A stretch of 64,000 nt of DNA from Verrucomicrobiales bacterium (lineage in GTDB: Bacteria; Verrucomicrobiota; Verrucomicrobiia; Verrucomicrobiales; DEV007), in NCBI GenBank assembly GCA_029213195.1, contig JARGNI010000003.1, positions 160,216-224,215 on the forward strand. The letters are read 5' to 3'. Below are positions 1 through 8,486 of this stretch, piece by piece. The position numbers and the translations under genes are program-made. The number at the start of each line of letters is the position of its first letter. The first letter of the stretch is position 1. The notes under the pieces are model-generated. The model saw only the letters and a list, made by a program, of their open reading frames with translations. It did not search any database and was not told where the DNA came from.

Positions 1-903
1 CACCCCGCAATCCTCAAGAAGCTTCAGCGGATGATGGCAGGGCTCGAGCTGCACTTTGGCGAAGTCCAATCCGGCGCTCTTCCTTACATGAAAAACGGAA
101 TGGGATTCTGGCACGGAGGGCCGGTACTCGGCCGGTCCGGACAGCAGATGCGGGGCGAACAGGTTACGACCTACTGGAATCTTGACTGGCGGACTTGGGA
201 CTACCCGGCTCAACAGCCGGCAAAGATCCCGAATCGCAAAGGCATTCTCACTCACCCCGCCTGGCTTATCGCTCATTCTCAGAACCTGGAAACCGACCCG
301 ATTCACCGTGGGAAATGGGTTCGGGAGAAGCTGCTCGCCGGTACGATTCCCGACGTCCCGATCACGGTCGACGCGGTCATTCCCCCCGACAAAAACAAGA
401 CGCTCCGCCAACGGATGGAAGACCGTACGGGTGCCGAATATTGCTGGCGCTGCCACGAGAAAATGGACCCCCTCGGATTTCCTTTCGAGATGTATGATGA
501 CTTTGGACGATTCCGCACCGAGGAGAACCTCGAGGACCCGGAGAACCTTCTCCAACCTGCGGACAAGAACAACCTGATCTTTGGTGCAAGCCTGCCGGTC
601 TACCAAACCCTGCCGGTCGATGCCCGTGGCGCCTTGAAAGGCACGGACGACCCCAATCTGGATGGGGAGGTCAAGGATGCCTTCGACTTGATCGACCGAT
701 TGGCAGAGTCGGATAAAGTTCGCCAATCCATCATTCGGCATGCTTTCCGCTATTTCCTGGGGCGCAATGAAACCCTATCGGATTCCAGGACCTTGATCGA
801 TGCCGAGAAAGCTTACCTCGAAAGCCATGGCAGCTTCGATGCCGTCATCGTATCCCTGCTGACTTCCGACTCTTTTATCTACCGTAAACCCATAGAAAAC
901 TGA
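1..903 (+). CDS. PSCyt3/DUF1588-DUF1585 (planctomycete cytochrome c type) protein, C-terminal part
   Basis: The reading frame is open from the first base of the window, so the N-terminus lies upstream. What is visible is the DUF1588 block (GILTHPAWLIAHS, then TDPIHRGKW and IPDVPI) followed by a c-type haem motif CWRCH within CWRCHEKMDPLG. It ends with a DUF1585 tail (IRHAFRYFLGRNE, then SLLTSDSFIYR). These domains normally close large secreted PSCyt/DUF1592 proteins of Planctomycetes and Verrucomicrobia. Their role is unproven, but they are thought to be extracytoplasmic redox proteins. The next gene, a DUF1552 protein, starts 1 bp after the stop; this pair is one of the commonest conserved pairs in PVC genomes and is almost certainly an operon. 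Family assignment is firm; biochemical role is unknown. Confidence 0.9.
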   Translation, partial: HPAILKKLQRMMAGLELHFGEVQSGALPYMKNGMGFWHGGPVLGRSGQQMRGEQVTTYWNLDWRTWDYPAQQPAKIPNRKGILTHPAWLIAHSQNLETDPIHRGKWVREKLLAGTIPDVPITVDAVIPPDKNKTLRQRMEDRTGAEYCWRCHEKMDPLGFPFEMYDDFGRFRTEENLEDPENLLQPADKNNLIFGASLPVYQTLPVDARGALKGTDDPNLDGEVKDAFDLIDRLAESDKVRQSIIRHAFRYFLGRNETLSDSRTLIDAEKAYLESHGSFDAVIVSLLTSDSFIYRKPIEN

Positions 904-904
904 C

Positions 905-2299
905 ATGGCTCTGAACCGACGCGAATTTTTCAAGAAGACGGCTCTTGGCACCACTGGCCTTGCGCTGACTCCTTCCTTCACCCACCTCCTCGGAGCTCCA
1001 GTTGACGGCACGGCGACAACTCCCCATCGGTTCGTCTTCCTCCGCAAATCGAATGGCAACCTGCCCAAGCAATTCAGCCTCCCGTCGTTCTCGTCCGAGG
1101 AGCTGAAAAAGCACGAGGAAAAAGAAGCCTTCGAGGTGGCGCTCGACAGGCATGAATTGCCCGACTGGCTCAAGGGACTCGAGAATCACAAGGAGAATAT
1201 GACCTTGCTGCACGGCATCTCGATGTCGGTCAGCGGCGGCGGGCATTACTCCTACTCGGGCTGCATGGGCGCTTACAAGGCGGGACGCGATATCCTCAGC
1301 AACATCAAGTGGGCGACCGTGGACTTCGAACTCGCAAAACTGTTTCCTTCTCCCTTCGGGCACGTGGAAATGTCGCTGGCTGTGCCTCACGGGCGAGATC
1401 ACCGGACAGGGATCGTATCCGGATACTCCGCTCCTGCTCCCCAGCAGCGGAACTACTGCTATGCGGATCCCATGACGGCCTACAATGAACTGTTCAAGTC
1501 CGTTACCAACACCGAAGAAGTCGCAGCCGACAACGCCCTCCTCGACTATCTGCGTGGCCAGGAAACCCGTCGACTCCATGGCCTGGGCGGCGACGAACGC
1601 CTGAAGATCAGTGACCAGGTGGACTCCCTGGAGTCGATTCGGGATCGGAATTCCAAGGTCGCGGAGCTGGGCGATGTGATCAAGCAACACCTGCCCGAGA
1701 TCGACCCGATCCACGCCAACGGAGGACCCGACGCGACACTGCCGCAAAAGCAGGCTGCCTTCACCGACATCATCGTCGCTGCGCTGGCCTCCGGCCTGAC
1801 AAACGTGGTCACCTACACCATCGACGATCTGGGTACGGACATCAGCTCTCTTCCGGAGAACAATGAAAAAACAAGCATCCACGCAGTCGGCCACGGACAA
1901 GGCGGGCGATCGGATGTCATGCGTGATGCGATCAAGACTCACCACATGAAACAGGTGGAGACTCTTGTCACCAAGCTCAAGGCAGTCCCCGAAGGCACCG
2001 GAACGATGTTCGACAATACCACCATTATCTACATGCCAGAGACCGGTGCGGGACACCACAACCCGGACACCGAAGCCCCCATGGTCTTGATGACCGGGAA
2101 GAATTCAAAACTCGATCTTGCCGGACGATATATCCGACTTCCCTTTCACGGAACAGTAGGTCACCAGACATTGAGCAACTGGTATACGACTTTGCTGAAT
2201 GCCTATGGAAACCCCATCGAACACTACGGCGACCTGGACCTCACGATGCAGCGCCGGCGCCTGAAACAGACCGGAGCGATCGAGCGTTTTCTGATCTAA
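905..2299 (+). CDS. DUF1552 family protein, Tat-type signal
   Basis: A 464-residue protein whose N-terminus (MALNRREFFKKTALG) carries a twin-arginine-like RREFFKK motif and a short hydrophobic stretch, so export in folded form is likely. The body matches DUF1552: MTLLHGISMSVSGGGHYSYS early, an FVFLRKSNGNLP segment near the start, and GAGHHNPDTEAPMVLM near residue 385. The family is found almost only in PVC bacteria and is related to the DUF1501/alkaline-phosphatase-like fold. Substrate is unknown. It follows the PSCyt gene with a 1-bp gap and is probably co-translated with it. No Shine-Dalgarno sequence precedes the ATG. Confidence 0.9.
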   Translation: MALNRREFFKKTALGTTGLALTPSFTHLLGAPVDGTATTPHRFVFLRKSNGNLPKQFSLPSFSSEELKKHEEKEAFEVALDRHELPDWLKGLENHKENMTLLHGISMSVSGGGHYSYSGCMGAYKAGRDILSNIKWATVDFELAKLFPSPFGHVEMSLAVPHGRDHRTGIVSGYSAPAPQQRNYCYADPMTAYNELFKSVTNTEEVAADNALLDYLRGQETRRLHGLGGDERLKISDQVDSLESIRDRNSKVAELGDVIKQHLPEIDPIHANGGPDATLPQKQAAFTDIIVAALASGLTNVVTYTIDDLGTDISSLPENNEKTSIHAVGHGQGGRSDVMRDAIKTHHMKQVETLVTKLKAVPEGTGTMFDNTTIIYMPETGAGHHNPDTEAPMVLMTGKNSKLDLAGRYIRLPFHGTVGHQTLSNWYTTLLNAYGNPIEHYGDLDLTMQRRRLKQTGAIERFLI

Positions 2300-2816
2300 A
2301 ACGCCGCTGAGTCAGCTACCGATTCCATTTCTCGGCTGGCCGGAAGTGTTTCGGACGGAAGCGAATACGATGTGTCCCCGAAAGGGTGAGCGGGCTTGGA
2401 GTCACCCGTTAGACCGCTTCTCAAGAGTCTTTTCGCAAATCAAAGTTTTTTGGGGAAGGATGCTAGCTCGCTTCGCTCGATTCACGAAAATACTTTCGAG
2501 AAACGGTCTGCCGGATCAATAGCGCAGAGATTGCCGAGCTACTGAAAAATCTCACCGCCACGACCTCGATTCAAGACTTCGCGAACCGAAAAGGGCAATG
2601 GCTGAACTCGGCCGTGGAGGAAAGTGGCGAACCACCCAGAGTGGATATTCCAACTTCAGAACCCGCATCTAGGATTCCGAACCACATCCGGCCTCACGCC
2701 GATTGGTGGAGCGGATTCGAAAGAATCCGCTCCGAAGGCTCGTATCCGGATCGATGAATAGGATGTTCGCCCCCGCACCCTATCAATCCTCCAATTCCTG
2801 AACGTTCCGCCCTGCC
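2300..2816. other. 517-bp intergenic stretch with a start-less open frame
   Basis: No gene with a start codon is supported here. Plus-strand frame 1 stays open from 2467 to the stop at 2755-2757. It encodes a protein-like sequence (SAEIAELLKNLTATTSIQDF near the middle), but has no ATG, GTG or TTG in a useful position. It could be a decayed gene fragment. The stretch also holds the perfect hairpin at 2708-2733. Confidence 0.35.
2708..2733. repeat. Perfect 11-bp hairpin with GAAA loop
   Basis: GGAGCGGATTC at 2708-2718 and its exact reverse complement at 2723-2733 are separated by GAAA, a GNRA-type tetraloop. A flanking T/G pair could extend it to 12. No T-run follows on either strand, so it is not a classical intrinsic terminator. 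It lies 84 bp upstream of the lipoprotein gene at 2817 and could be an RNA processing or stability element. Confidence 0.6.
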
Positions 2817-3464
2817 ATGAAACTCCTTTTGTTCAGATTGCCTCTGCTTGTGTTTTTCGCAACATGTCAGGCGTGCACGACGACACCGGAGCCCTCGACC
2901 ACGGTGAACCACGAAACGGTGAGAAAGCCGAATCCGGAACCTGACGATCACGGTCGCATCATCGCCTGCGGATGGTGGTGTGGAGCTCCTCCCATCCGCG
3001 TCTCCGCATCAACGACCTTGAAAGATGAGACCTTCCCCCACGCGTTTTCGCCAGATTACCTACTCGACGCCAAGAAGGAAACCGTGTGGGTGGAGGGAGT
3101 GAACGGTCACGGAATTGGGGAGCGAATCACTTTCTCTTTTGATATGACAGATCGTAAACCTCAAGACACGGATTTGGGAATCAACAGCGTATCGATCATC
3201 AATGGATACCCAGAGACCGACGAACTATGGCAGGCGAACTCTCGGGTGAAACGTTTGCACGTCTACTATGACAACGTGTTGGTGGAATCGATCGAGCTTG
3301 CCGACATCCCGACTTATCAGCAATTCGATCTTCCACGCTATGTTTTCACCACAGGAGAAATTCATGAAGTCTCTTTCGAGATTGCCGAAGTCTATCCCGG
3401 ATCCCGTTTCGAGGACACGGTTCTAGCCGATGTCCTGTTCAACGGATTTGGCGTGACGCATTGA
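2817..3464 (+). CDS. Probable lipoprotein with NADase-type glycan-binding (discoidin-like) domain
   Basis: A 215-residue exported protein. The N-terminus MKLLLFRLPLLVFFATCQAC is a hydrophobic signal with cysteines at 17 and 20; neither fits the lipobox perfectly, so lipidation is probable rather than certain. From about residue 45 the sequence resembles the NADase-type glycan-binding beta-sandwich domain: SASTTLKDETFPHAFSPDYL, then a TVWVEGVNGHGIGERITFSF segment, GINSVSIINGY, and RVKRLHVYYDN followed by a LxDxPTYQQFDLP stretch. Such domains attach secreted proteins to glycans. No catalytic domain is fused here. It stands alone, with 517 bp upstream and about 395 bp downstream. Confidence 0.6.
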   Translation: MKLLLFRLPLLVFFATCQACTTTPEPSTTVNHETVRKPNPEPDDHGRIIACGWWCGAPPIRVSASTTLKDETFPHAFSPDYLLDAKKETVWVEGVNGHGIGERITFSFDMTDRKPQDTDLGINSVSIINGYPETDELWQANSRVKRLHVYYDNVLVESIELADIPTYQQFDLPRYVFTTGEIHEVSFEIAEVYPGSRFEDTVLADVLFNGFGVTH

Positions 3465-3859
3465 CCCGTGGTCAGAGAACATCAGCGAATGGGCTCGCCA
3501 TGCGCACCGACCCTACCTCTCGCTTGGACGGGATAGCTCTCGCCATGAGATTTCCAGAACGATTGATTCGCTGACTTTTTGCTTCTACGATGAGGTGACA
3601 GCCGAGGGGCTGCGGAAGCCTCCCCGTTCAGAGAAACCGGGAGAGGACAGGGCAACGCAACCTTACCCAAGAAGTCCCAGCCTTGGCACCCGAATGAAAA
3701 CCCCAAACACTCAAACACAATACCGAAGCCCACCGCCGGCAGCAGGACCCCGACTGAAACTCGGTCGAGGTTGACATGGCGGGACGACCTCGGCATCCTG
3801 ACCAGAAACCAACCGGGATTTCGTTCCCAATTCGCCCCCGCGAACCCCATCTGCAGAAT
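3465..3859. other. 395-bp intergenic stretch
   Basis: I see no supportable gene. A plus-strand extension upstream of 3860 and a minus-strand open frame over 3482-3850 exist. Both have low-complexity, Arg/Pro-rich translations typical of non-coding GC-rich DNA. Confidence 0.4.
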
Positions 3860-4318
3860 ATGACTGACGAATCCCCACAGACCAGGAAGCGGCTCATCTC
3901 GGGAGTCGGTATGATTCTCGGTCTGATCGCACTCGCTACAGCCTTCCTTTCTCCCACCATCGCCGAGGCGATCGATCCCCCGGCACCACCGATTGAAGAG
4001 GTAACCGTCGATCTCGCCACTCGCTTGATCGATGCCGCCAAGGCCAAGGCGGCTGGCAAAGAGTATGAGGCGGCGGTTGCGTCACCGAAGTTGCCCTCTC
4101 AATTTCTCTACCCGCTTGTGATCGGACTCGGAATGATTGCTGCCGCGTTCGGGATCGCGGCACTGATCCGCTCGGAAGATCGCACGATGGCGGGCGGCGC
4201 CATTGCACTCGGGATCGGGGCAGCTGTCATCCAGTGGTCGATGATGATCGTTGGCGCAATCCTCCTCGTGCTCCTCGTCATCGCCGTTATCGGGTTTCTC
4301 ACGGGCGGCGGGATTTGA
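3860..4318 (+). CDS. Small membrane protein of unknown function
   Basis: A 152-residue protein starting MTDESPQTRKRLISG. An in-frame ATG 84 bp upstream (3776) was rejected because the intervening residues are charged and Pro/Arg rich and would precede a natural start with an inside-positive region. There is one hydrophobic segment at about residues 14-35 and a closely spaced pair at about 83-105 and 115-150, ending in Gly-rich FLTGGGI. The loop between the first and second segments (IDPPAPPIEEVTVDLATRLI) is acidic and probably periplasmic. I do not recognise a family. Confidence 0.6.
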   Translation: MTDESPQTRKRLISGVGMILGLIALATAFLSPTIAEAIDPPAPPIEEVTVDLATRLIDAAKAKAAGKEYEAAVASPKLPSQFLYPLVIGLGMIAAAFGIAALIRSEDRTMAGGAIALGIGAAVIQWSMMIVGAILLVLLVIAVIGFLTGGGI

Positions 4319-4360
4319 GAGCCACGAGCCGGGCGGCCAGCCGCAAGAGAACTAACGACT

Positions 4361-4378
4361 CGGCTCCCAGGAGAGCCG
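4361..4378. repeat. Short hairpin downstream of the membrane protein gene
   Basis: CGGCTC (4361-4366) and GAGCCG (4373-4378) form a 6-bp stem with a 6-nt loop, 43 bp after the stop at 4318. No T-run follows. A weak terminator is possible. Confidence 0.25.
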
Positions 4379-4471
4379 ATTGACTTTCGGATCGGGCGTC
4401 TCTAGCCTCGGGTCTGGACCGCATACGCATCCGTAGAGAACGCGCGCCTCTTCACTCTCGATCCCAGCAAA

Positions 4472-4972
4472 ATGACAGACCCAACCGAAATTCATCGGAC
4501 CAGCTTGAGAACTGCGCTGGACCGCGCTGACCGAAGGGTTTTCTTTTCCGTGATAATCCTGGCGCTAGGATTGCTCGCGGGCCTGGCTTCTTCCGGACCG
4601 AGTGGAATTTCCCTTCCCGCCGGATTTCGGGTCGCCTCACCCGAGGTGCTTTTCTGGGGCATCCTGTTCCTTCACCTGGGCAATGGGATCCGCTATTGCT
4701 TCTACTTGAAAAGAGCCTCCAACATCGCGAGTTGCTTACCCAGCGAGATCCGGAAAGATGTCCTCTCTCACCCTTCGCCAGCAACCTCGCACCTGGGAAA
4801 CGCTGCGGGGCACATGCTTCTCCTGACCGTCCTGTCATTTCCGATCGCAAGAGACGCCCTTCTCGCACCCGGGTTCTTCCAGTTCGGAGTCGCTCTCTTG
4901 TTGAGTTCTCCGTTTCTGATCGGTCCGATGAGGGTTCGGAAAGATCTCCAGTTCGTCAAACCAGGAACGTGA
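4472..4972 (+). CDS. Membrane protein of unknown function
   Basis: A 166-residue protein with about four hydrophobic segments: FFSVIILALGLLAGLASSG (about 24-43), a VLFWGILFLHLGNGIRYCFY stretch (about 59-78), MLLLTVLSFPIARDALL (about 114-130) and FGVALLLSSPFLIGP (about 137-151). It ends in a basic, cytoplasmic-looking tail. No conserved motif is recognised. It stands alone on the plus strand with short flanking gaps. Confidence 0.6.
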   Translation: MTDPTEIHRTSLRTALDRADRRVFFSVIILALGLLAGLASSGPSGISLPAGFRVASPEVLFWGILFLHLGNGIRYCFYLKRASNIASCLPSEIRKDVLSHPSPATSHLGNAAGHMLLLTVLSFPIARDALLAPGFFQFGVALLLSSPFLIGPMRVRKDLQFVKPGT

Positions 4973-5059
4973 TCAGGAGAGCGGCGGTAATTGATCGCCA
5001 TACTGCAGAGATTGCAGACTTGAACCGGCTCGCCATTCCGTGGAATCTTGAAACCTTCC

Positions 5060-6268
5060 ATGATTCTCCGAACTTTCCTGCTCGCCACTCTTCTTTCCAG
5101 CTTCTCGTTCTTCGGGAGATCCGCCGACTGGCCTCAGTGGCTGGGCCCCGGGACGGACGGAGTGAGCGCGGAAGATTTACCAGTGGAAATCGACCTCTCA
5201 GACGTCACCTGGACAGCTGACCTCGGGATCGGATTCTCCTCCTTTTCCGTAGCCGAGGGTCGTGTCTTCTCCATGGGGCACTCCGAAGGAAAGGAAACCG
5301 TCTGGTGTCTCGATGAAAAAGATGGGAGCTTGATCTGGAGTGATTCGTATCCGGCGGACTTGATGCCCAACCTTCACGAAGGTGGTCCAGGAGCGACCCC
5401 GACAGTGGATGGCGATCGCGTCTACACGATGAGCAAAGACGGTCAACTCCGGGTCTACGAGACCAGCACCGGGAAGATTCTCTGGACCAAGGACATGATG
5501 GCTTTGTCAGGAATGAGGCGAATTCCCGAATGGGGATTTACCGGCTCTCCCCTGATCCTCGATGACCAGGTTCTCATCGAGGCCGGTGCCACCTTCTCCT
5601 TCGATAAAGAAACAGGAGAAGAAAAGTGGCGGAGCGAAGAGTATCGTCCGGCTTATGGAACTCCCCAGATTTTTGAAGTGGAAGGCCAGCAGCGAATTGC
5701 CACCCTCAAGACCGACGGTCTGGTCATCCTCGATCCTTCAGACGGGACAACCCTTGGATTCTCGATGTGGCGGACCAGCTTTCAAACGAATTCCACCACC
5801 CCGCTCGCGGTAGGCAACGGACGTCTTTTCATCTCCACGGGATACGACCAGGGGTGTGCGCTGTTTCAATTCTCAAACGGGAAACTGAACAAGATCTATG
5901 AGAACAAGAACATGTGCAATCACATGGGAAATTCCGTCCTGATCGACGGGCACCTCTATGGGTTCGACGGCACGGCCCATCGAGGTCGACCGGTGGAGTT
6001 CACCTGTCTCGACCTGGAAACCGGGGAGAAAAAATGGCATTTCGAGGACTATCGCTACGGCAGCATCATGGCCGCGGGGAGGGACTTGATCGTCCTGACG
6101 GAAACCGGCGAACTGCTGATCGGGGTTGCTTCAACCGAAGGTTTTCGCCCCCGAGTGCGTCACCAGATTCTCCAAGGCCGCTGCTGGACCCCTCCCGTGC
6201 TCGCCAACGGCGTCGTCTACGCGCGAAATGCCGCGGGCAAAATGGTCGCGATCCGGGTAAAGGGGTGA
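5060..6268 (+). CDS. Secreted PQQ-type beta-propeller repeat protein
   Basis: About 402 residues. MILRTFLLATLLSSFSFFG is a Sec signal peptide, and the mature part opens ADWPQWLGPGTDGVS, the usual start of PVC 'PQQ-like' propellers. Repeats of the type 'LDEKDGSLIWSDSY', 'YETSTGKILWTKD' and 'FDKETGEEKWRSEEYR' each end a blade with the xDxxTGxxxW motif. These proteins are extracytoplasmic; most have no demonstrated PQQ binding or enzyme activity. The ATG at 5060 is preferred; an in-frame TTG at 5048 would add four residues (MKPS). A paralogue lies at 15995-17257. Confidence 0.85.
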   Translation: MILRTFLLATLLSSFSFFGRSADWPQWLGPGTDGVSAEDLPVEIDLSDVTWTADLGIGFSSFSVAEGRVFSMGHSEGKETVWCLDEKDGSLIWSDSYPADLMPNLHEGGPGATPTVDGDRVYTMSKDGQLRVYETSTGKILWTKDMMALSGMRRIPEWGFTGSPLILDDQVLIEAGATFSFDKETGEEKWRSEEYRPAYGTPQIFEVEGQQRIATLKTDGLVILDPSDGTTLGFSMWRTSFQTNSTTPLAVGNGRLFISTGYDQGCALFQFSNGKLNKIYENKNMCNHMGNSVLIDGHLYGFDGTAHRGRPVEFTCLDLETGEKKWHFEDYRYGSIMAAGRDLIVLTETGELLIGVASTEGFRPRVRHQILQGRCWTPPVLANGVVYARNAAGKMVAIRVKG

Positions 6269-6371
6269 TGCGTGACCAAGGGAGCGACCTGTCTCTCGCT
6301 CCTGAACGATACCGTTTGCGCCGTCCCTTCCTGGCGGCTAAATTCCAGCTTCTCCTCCCCTCCATTCTGAT

Positions 6372-7145
6372 TTGAAGATTCACCCCACCGCTTTCGTCGA
6401 TCCCGCAGCTGAGATTGGCGAAGATGCTCAAATCGGATGTTTTGCGGTGGTGGAAGCGGGTGCGAAGATTGGCGATCGCTGCACCCTCGAAGGTCATGCC
6501 CAGGTGCTCTCGCACGCCGAAATTGGCGACGACTGCCTCGTCGGAGGCAACTCCATCATTGGCGGTGCTCCCCAGGATCTGGGCTTCGACAGTCGAGTCC
6601 CCAGCAAAGTTCGCATCGGCCCAGGAAACACATTTCGGGAGAACGTCACGATTCACCGAAGCACCACGGAGAACGGCGTTACGGAAATCGGATCGAACAA
6701 CTACTTCATGGTCGGAACCCACGTAGGGCATGACTGCGTCATTGGAGAGCGCAACATCCTCGCCAATCAATGTATGCTGGGAGGTCACGTCGTCCTCGGT
6801 GATGGAGCCTTCCTCGGAGGCGGTGCCGGATTGCACCAGTTTGTACGGATCGGCAGTCTTTGCATGATCAAGGGAAACGCCAGCATCAGCCAGGATGTGC
6901 CGCCCTATGTGATCATTTCCGACTCGAACCGAGTCCGGGGGCTGAACGTCATTGGGATGCGTCGTGCCGGCATGAATGCCGCCACCCGGAAGAATGTGAA
7001 GGAAGCCTTTCACCAGATGTTTCTCAACGAGCGAAACCTCCAGGAAGCGCTCGATGATACCCTGCCTCACGAGTGGGAACCGGAGGCTCAGGCCTTCATT
7101 GACTTCTTCCGGGGCGAGACAACTCGGGGTGTCTGTCGCCCTTGA
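6372..7145 (+). CDS. lpxA: Acyl-ACP--UDP-N-acetylglucosamine O-acyltransferase
   Basis: LpxA catalyses the first step of lipid A synthesis, transferring a 3-hydroxyacyl chain from ACP to UDP-GlcNAc in the cytoplasm. The 257-residue length matches the family. A left-handed beta-helix of hexapeptide repeats (IGDDCLVGG, VIGERNILANQ, LGDGAFLGG) fills residues 5-185, followed by the C-terminal helical part ending in FFRGETTRG, comparable with FFARSTRG in E. coli. The catalytic base aligns with His120 in GTHVGHDCVIG (E. coli His125), and His117 is also kept. The start is TTG at 6372: the family begins exactly at xxIHPTAFVDP and no ATG is available. It shows that the organism makes an LPS-type outer membrane. 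It is not clustered with lpxD or fabZ here. Confidence 0.93.
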   Translation: MKIHPTAFVDPAAEIGEDAQIGCFAVVEAGAKIGDRCTLEGHAQVLSHAEIGDDCLVGGNSIIGGAPQDLGFDSRVPSKVRIGPGNTFRENVTIHRSTTENGVTEIGSNNYFMVGTHVGHDCVIGERNILANQCMLGGHVVLGDGAFLGGGAGLHQFVRIGSLCMIKGNASISQDVPPYVIISDSNRVRGLNVIGMRRAGMNAATRKNVKEAFHQMFLNERNLQEALDDTLPHEWEPEAQAFIDFFRGETTRGVCRP

Positions 7146-7183
7146 TCTGCAGGCAGAAAACACTTTCAGTTTCTCGCCAGCGC

Positions 7184-8404
7184 TCACTTCCTCTCCAGCG
7201 TCACGACACACTCGAGATGCCTCGTCTGGGGAAAGAGGTCGAAAGGCTGAATGCGTGTGATCTCGTAGGTGTCCTTGAGTTGTTCGAGATCGCGAATCTG
7301 GGTCGCCGGATTGCAGCTGACATAGACAACCCGCTTCGGCCCGAACTCGATCAACTGGTTCAAAAACTCGAGACTGCTCCCCTTTCTCGGAGGATCGATG
7401 ACCACGGCAGTACGACTCGGATTGTAGGCAACCTCTGCGAAGATGTGAGCGGCATCGCCCTGGATGAACGTGCAATTCTCAATGTCGTTCTGCTTCGCAT
7501 TGCGCTTTGCCCAGTCGATCGATGATTCGCTGATCTCGATTCCGACGGCTTCCGAAAAATGTCTTGCCGAGGTCAGGCAGAACAGTCCCGCGCCACAGTA
7601 GGCATCGACGAGGAACTCTACGCCGCCATCACCGAGCGCTTCCTTGCGGACATGATCCGCAAAGGCGGGAAGAATGTGGGGATTGTTCTGGAAGAACTCG
7701 CCGGCATGGAAGGAGAAGCGCAAATCTCCCACCATTTGCTCGCACATTTCCGTGGGATCCGTCGCGACGTAGCCATCGAGAGAGTCCCGCAGGAGGAGCG
7801 TTGCCCCTTTCTTGTAGAAGGACGCTTTCTCCGTAACCGAAGCCCTCACCGAGGGAAGACGCTCGTTGATCGTTTCCGACGCGATCGGGCAATGCGGCAC
7901 ATCGAGAAGCTGCTGCCGACGACCGAAGAGAAGAAACCCAATCGGTCCCATCTCCCCATCCCGAGGCTTCTGGAAGTGAGGTGTGATCTTCGATCGATAC
8001 CCATAAACCTCGGGGGAAGGATGCACGGGATCGACCGGGAACTCGATTCCCGCCATTCGCTGAAGCAGTTCGGCGACCTGCTGCTGCTTCCACTCGAGTT
8101 GTTTCTCGTAGGAAAGATTCTGGTATTGGCATCCGCCACATTCCCCGAAGAGCGAACAACGAGGTTCGACTCGATGAGGACTCGGTTCGATGACTTCGAT
8201 CAGGTCCGCCTCGGAATAGTTGGCCGAGTTCCGAAAAACACGGGCCTTCACGGTCTCCCCGGGGAGGGCAAACATGACAAAAACGACCCATTCATTGACG
8301 CGGGCCACTCCCTGTCCAAGGTTGGTGAGGGACTCGATTTCGACCACGAGCTCTTCGTGGTAGGCGAAGGGGTCATCGTTGAATTTTTTCGGTTTTCGCG
8401 ACAT
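7184..8404 (-). CDS. rlmD: Class I SAM-dependent 23S rRNA (uracil-C5) methyltransferase, RlmD/RumA-like
   Basis: A 406-residue RNA m5U methyltransferase of the TrmA/RlmD/RlmC family. An N-terminal TRAM domain (about 18-78) is followed by the four cysteines of a 4Fe-4S cluster: C83, C89 and C92 in CSLFGECGGC, and C172 in DVPHCPI. This set is diagnostic of RlmD-type enzymes. The SAM fold includes LVDAYCGAGLF, and the catalytic tail has VIDPPRKG and YVSCNP, with nucleophile C364. The start ATG at 8404 (MSRKPKKFNDDP) is preferred over one 10 codons upstream. It is divergent from glgB with an 80-bp gap. Subtype (RlmD versus RlmCD) cannot be settled by eye. Confidence 0.85.
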   Translation of the reverse strand: MSRKPKKFNDDPFAYHEELVVEIESLTNLGQGVARVNEWVVFVMFALPGETVKARVFRNSANYSEADLIEVIEPSPHRVEPRCSLFGECGGCQYQNLSYEKQLEWKQQQVAELLQRMAGIEFPVDPVHPSPEVYGYRSKITPHFQKPRDGEMGPIGFLLFGRRQQLLDVPHCPIASETINERLPSVRASVTEKASFYKKGATLLLRDSLDGYVATDPTEMCEQMVGDLRFSFHAGEFFQNNPHILPAFADHVRKEALGDGGVEFLVDAYCGAGLFCLTSARHFSEAVGIEISESSIDWAKRNAKQNDIENCTFIQGDAAHIFAEVAYNPSRTAVVIDPPRKGSSLEFLNQLIEFGPKRVVYVSCNPATQIRDLEQLKDTYEITRIQPFDLFPQTRHLECVVTLERK

Positions 8405-8471
8405 GGCATTGAAGATGCTAAGCACTCTACGCAATCTTTGAAGACCTGCTTTAGAAATTTGAAACCGAGTC

Positions 8472-8477
8472 TACACT
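8472..8477 (+). promoter_or_regulatory. Candidate -10 element for glgB
   Basis: TACACT ends 6 nt before the GTG at 8484, with TTTAGA 16 nt upstream (8450-8455) as a poor -35. If used, transcription would start at about the start codon, giving a leaderless mRNA. The same 6-nt geometry is seen at the arsR and yeeE starts. Confidence 0.3.
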
Positions 8478-8486
8478 GCCTCCGTG

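Noticed and set aside
3776..3859. Upstream start of the small membrane protein
   Set aside because: The extra 28 residues are Pro/Arg/His rich and look untranslated; the ATG at 3860 fits the membrane topology better.
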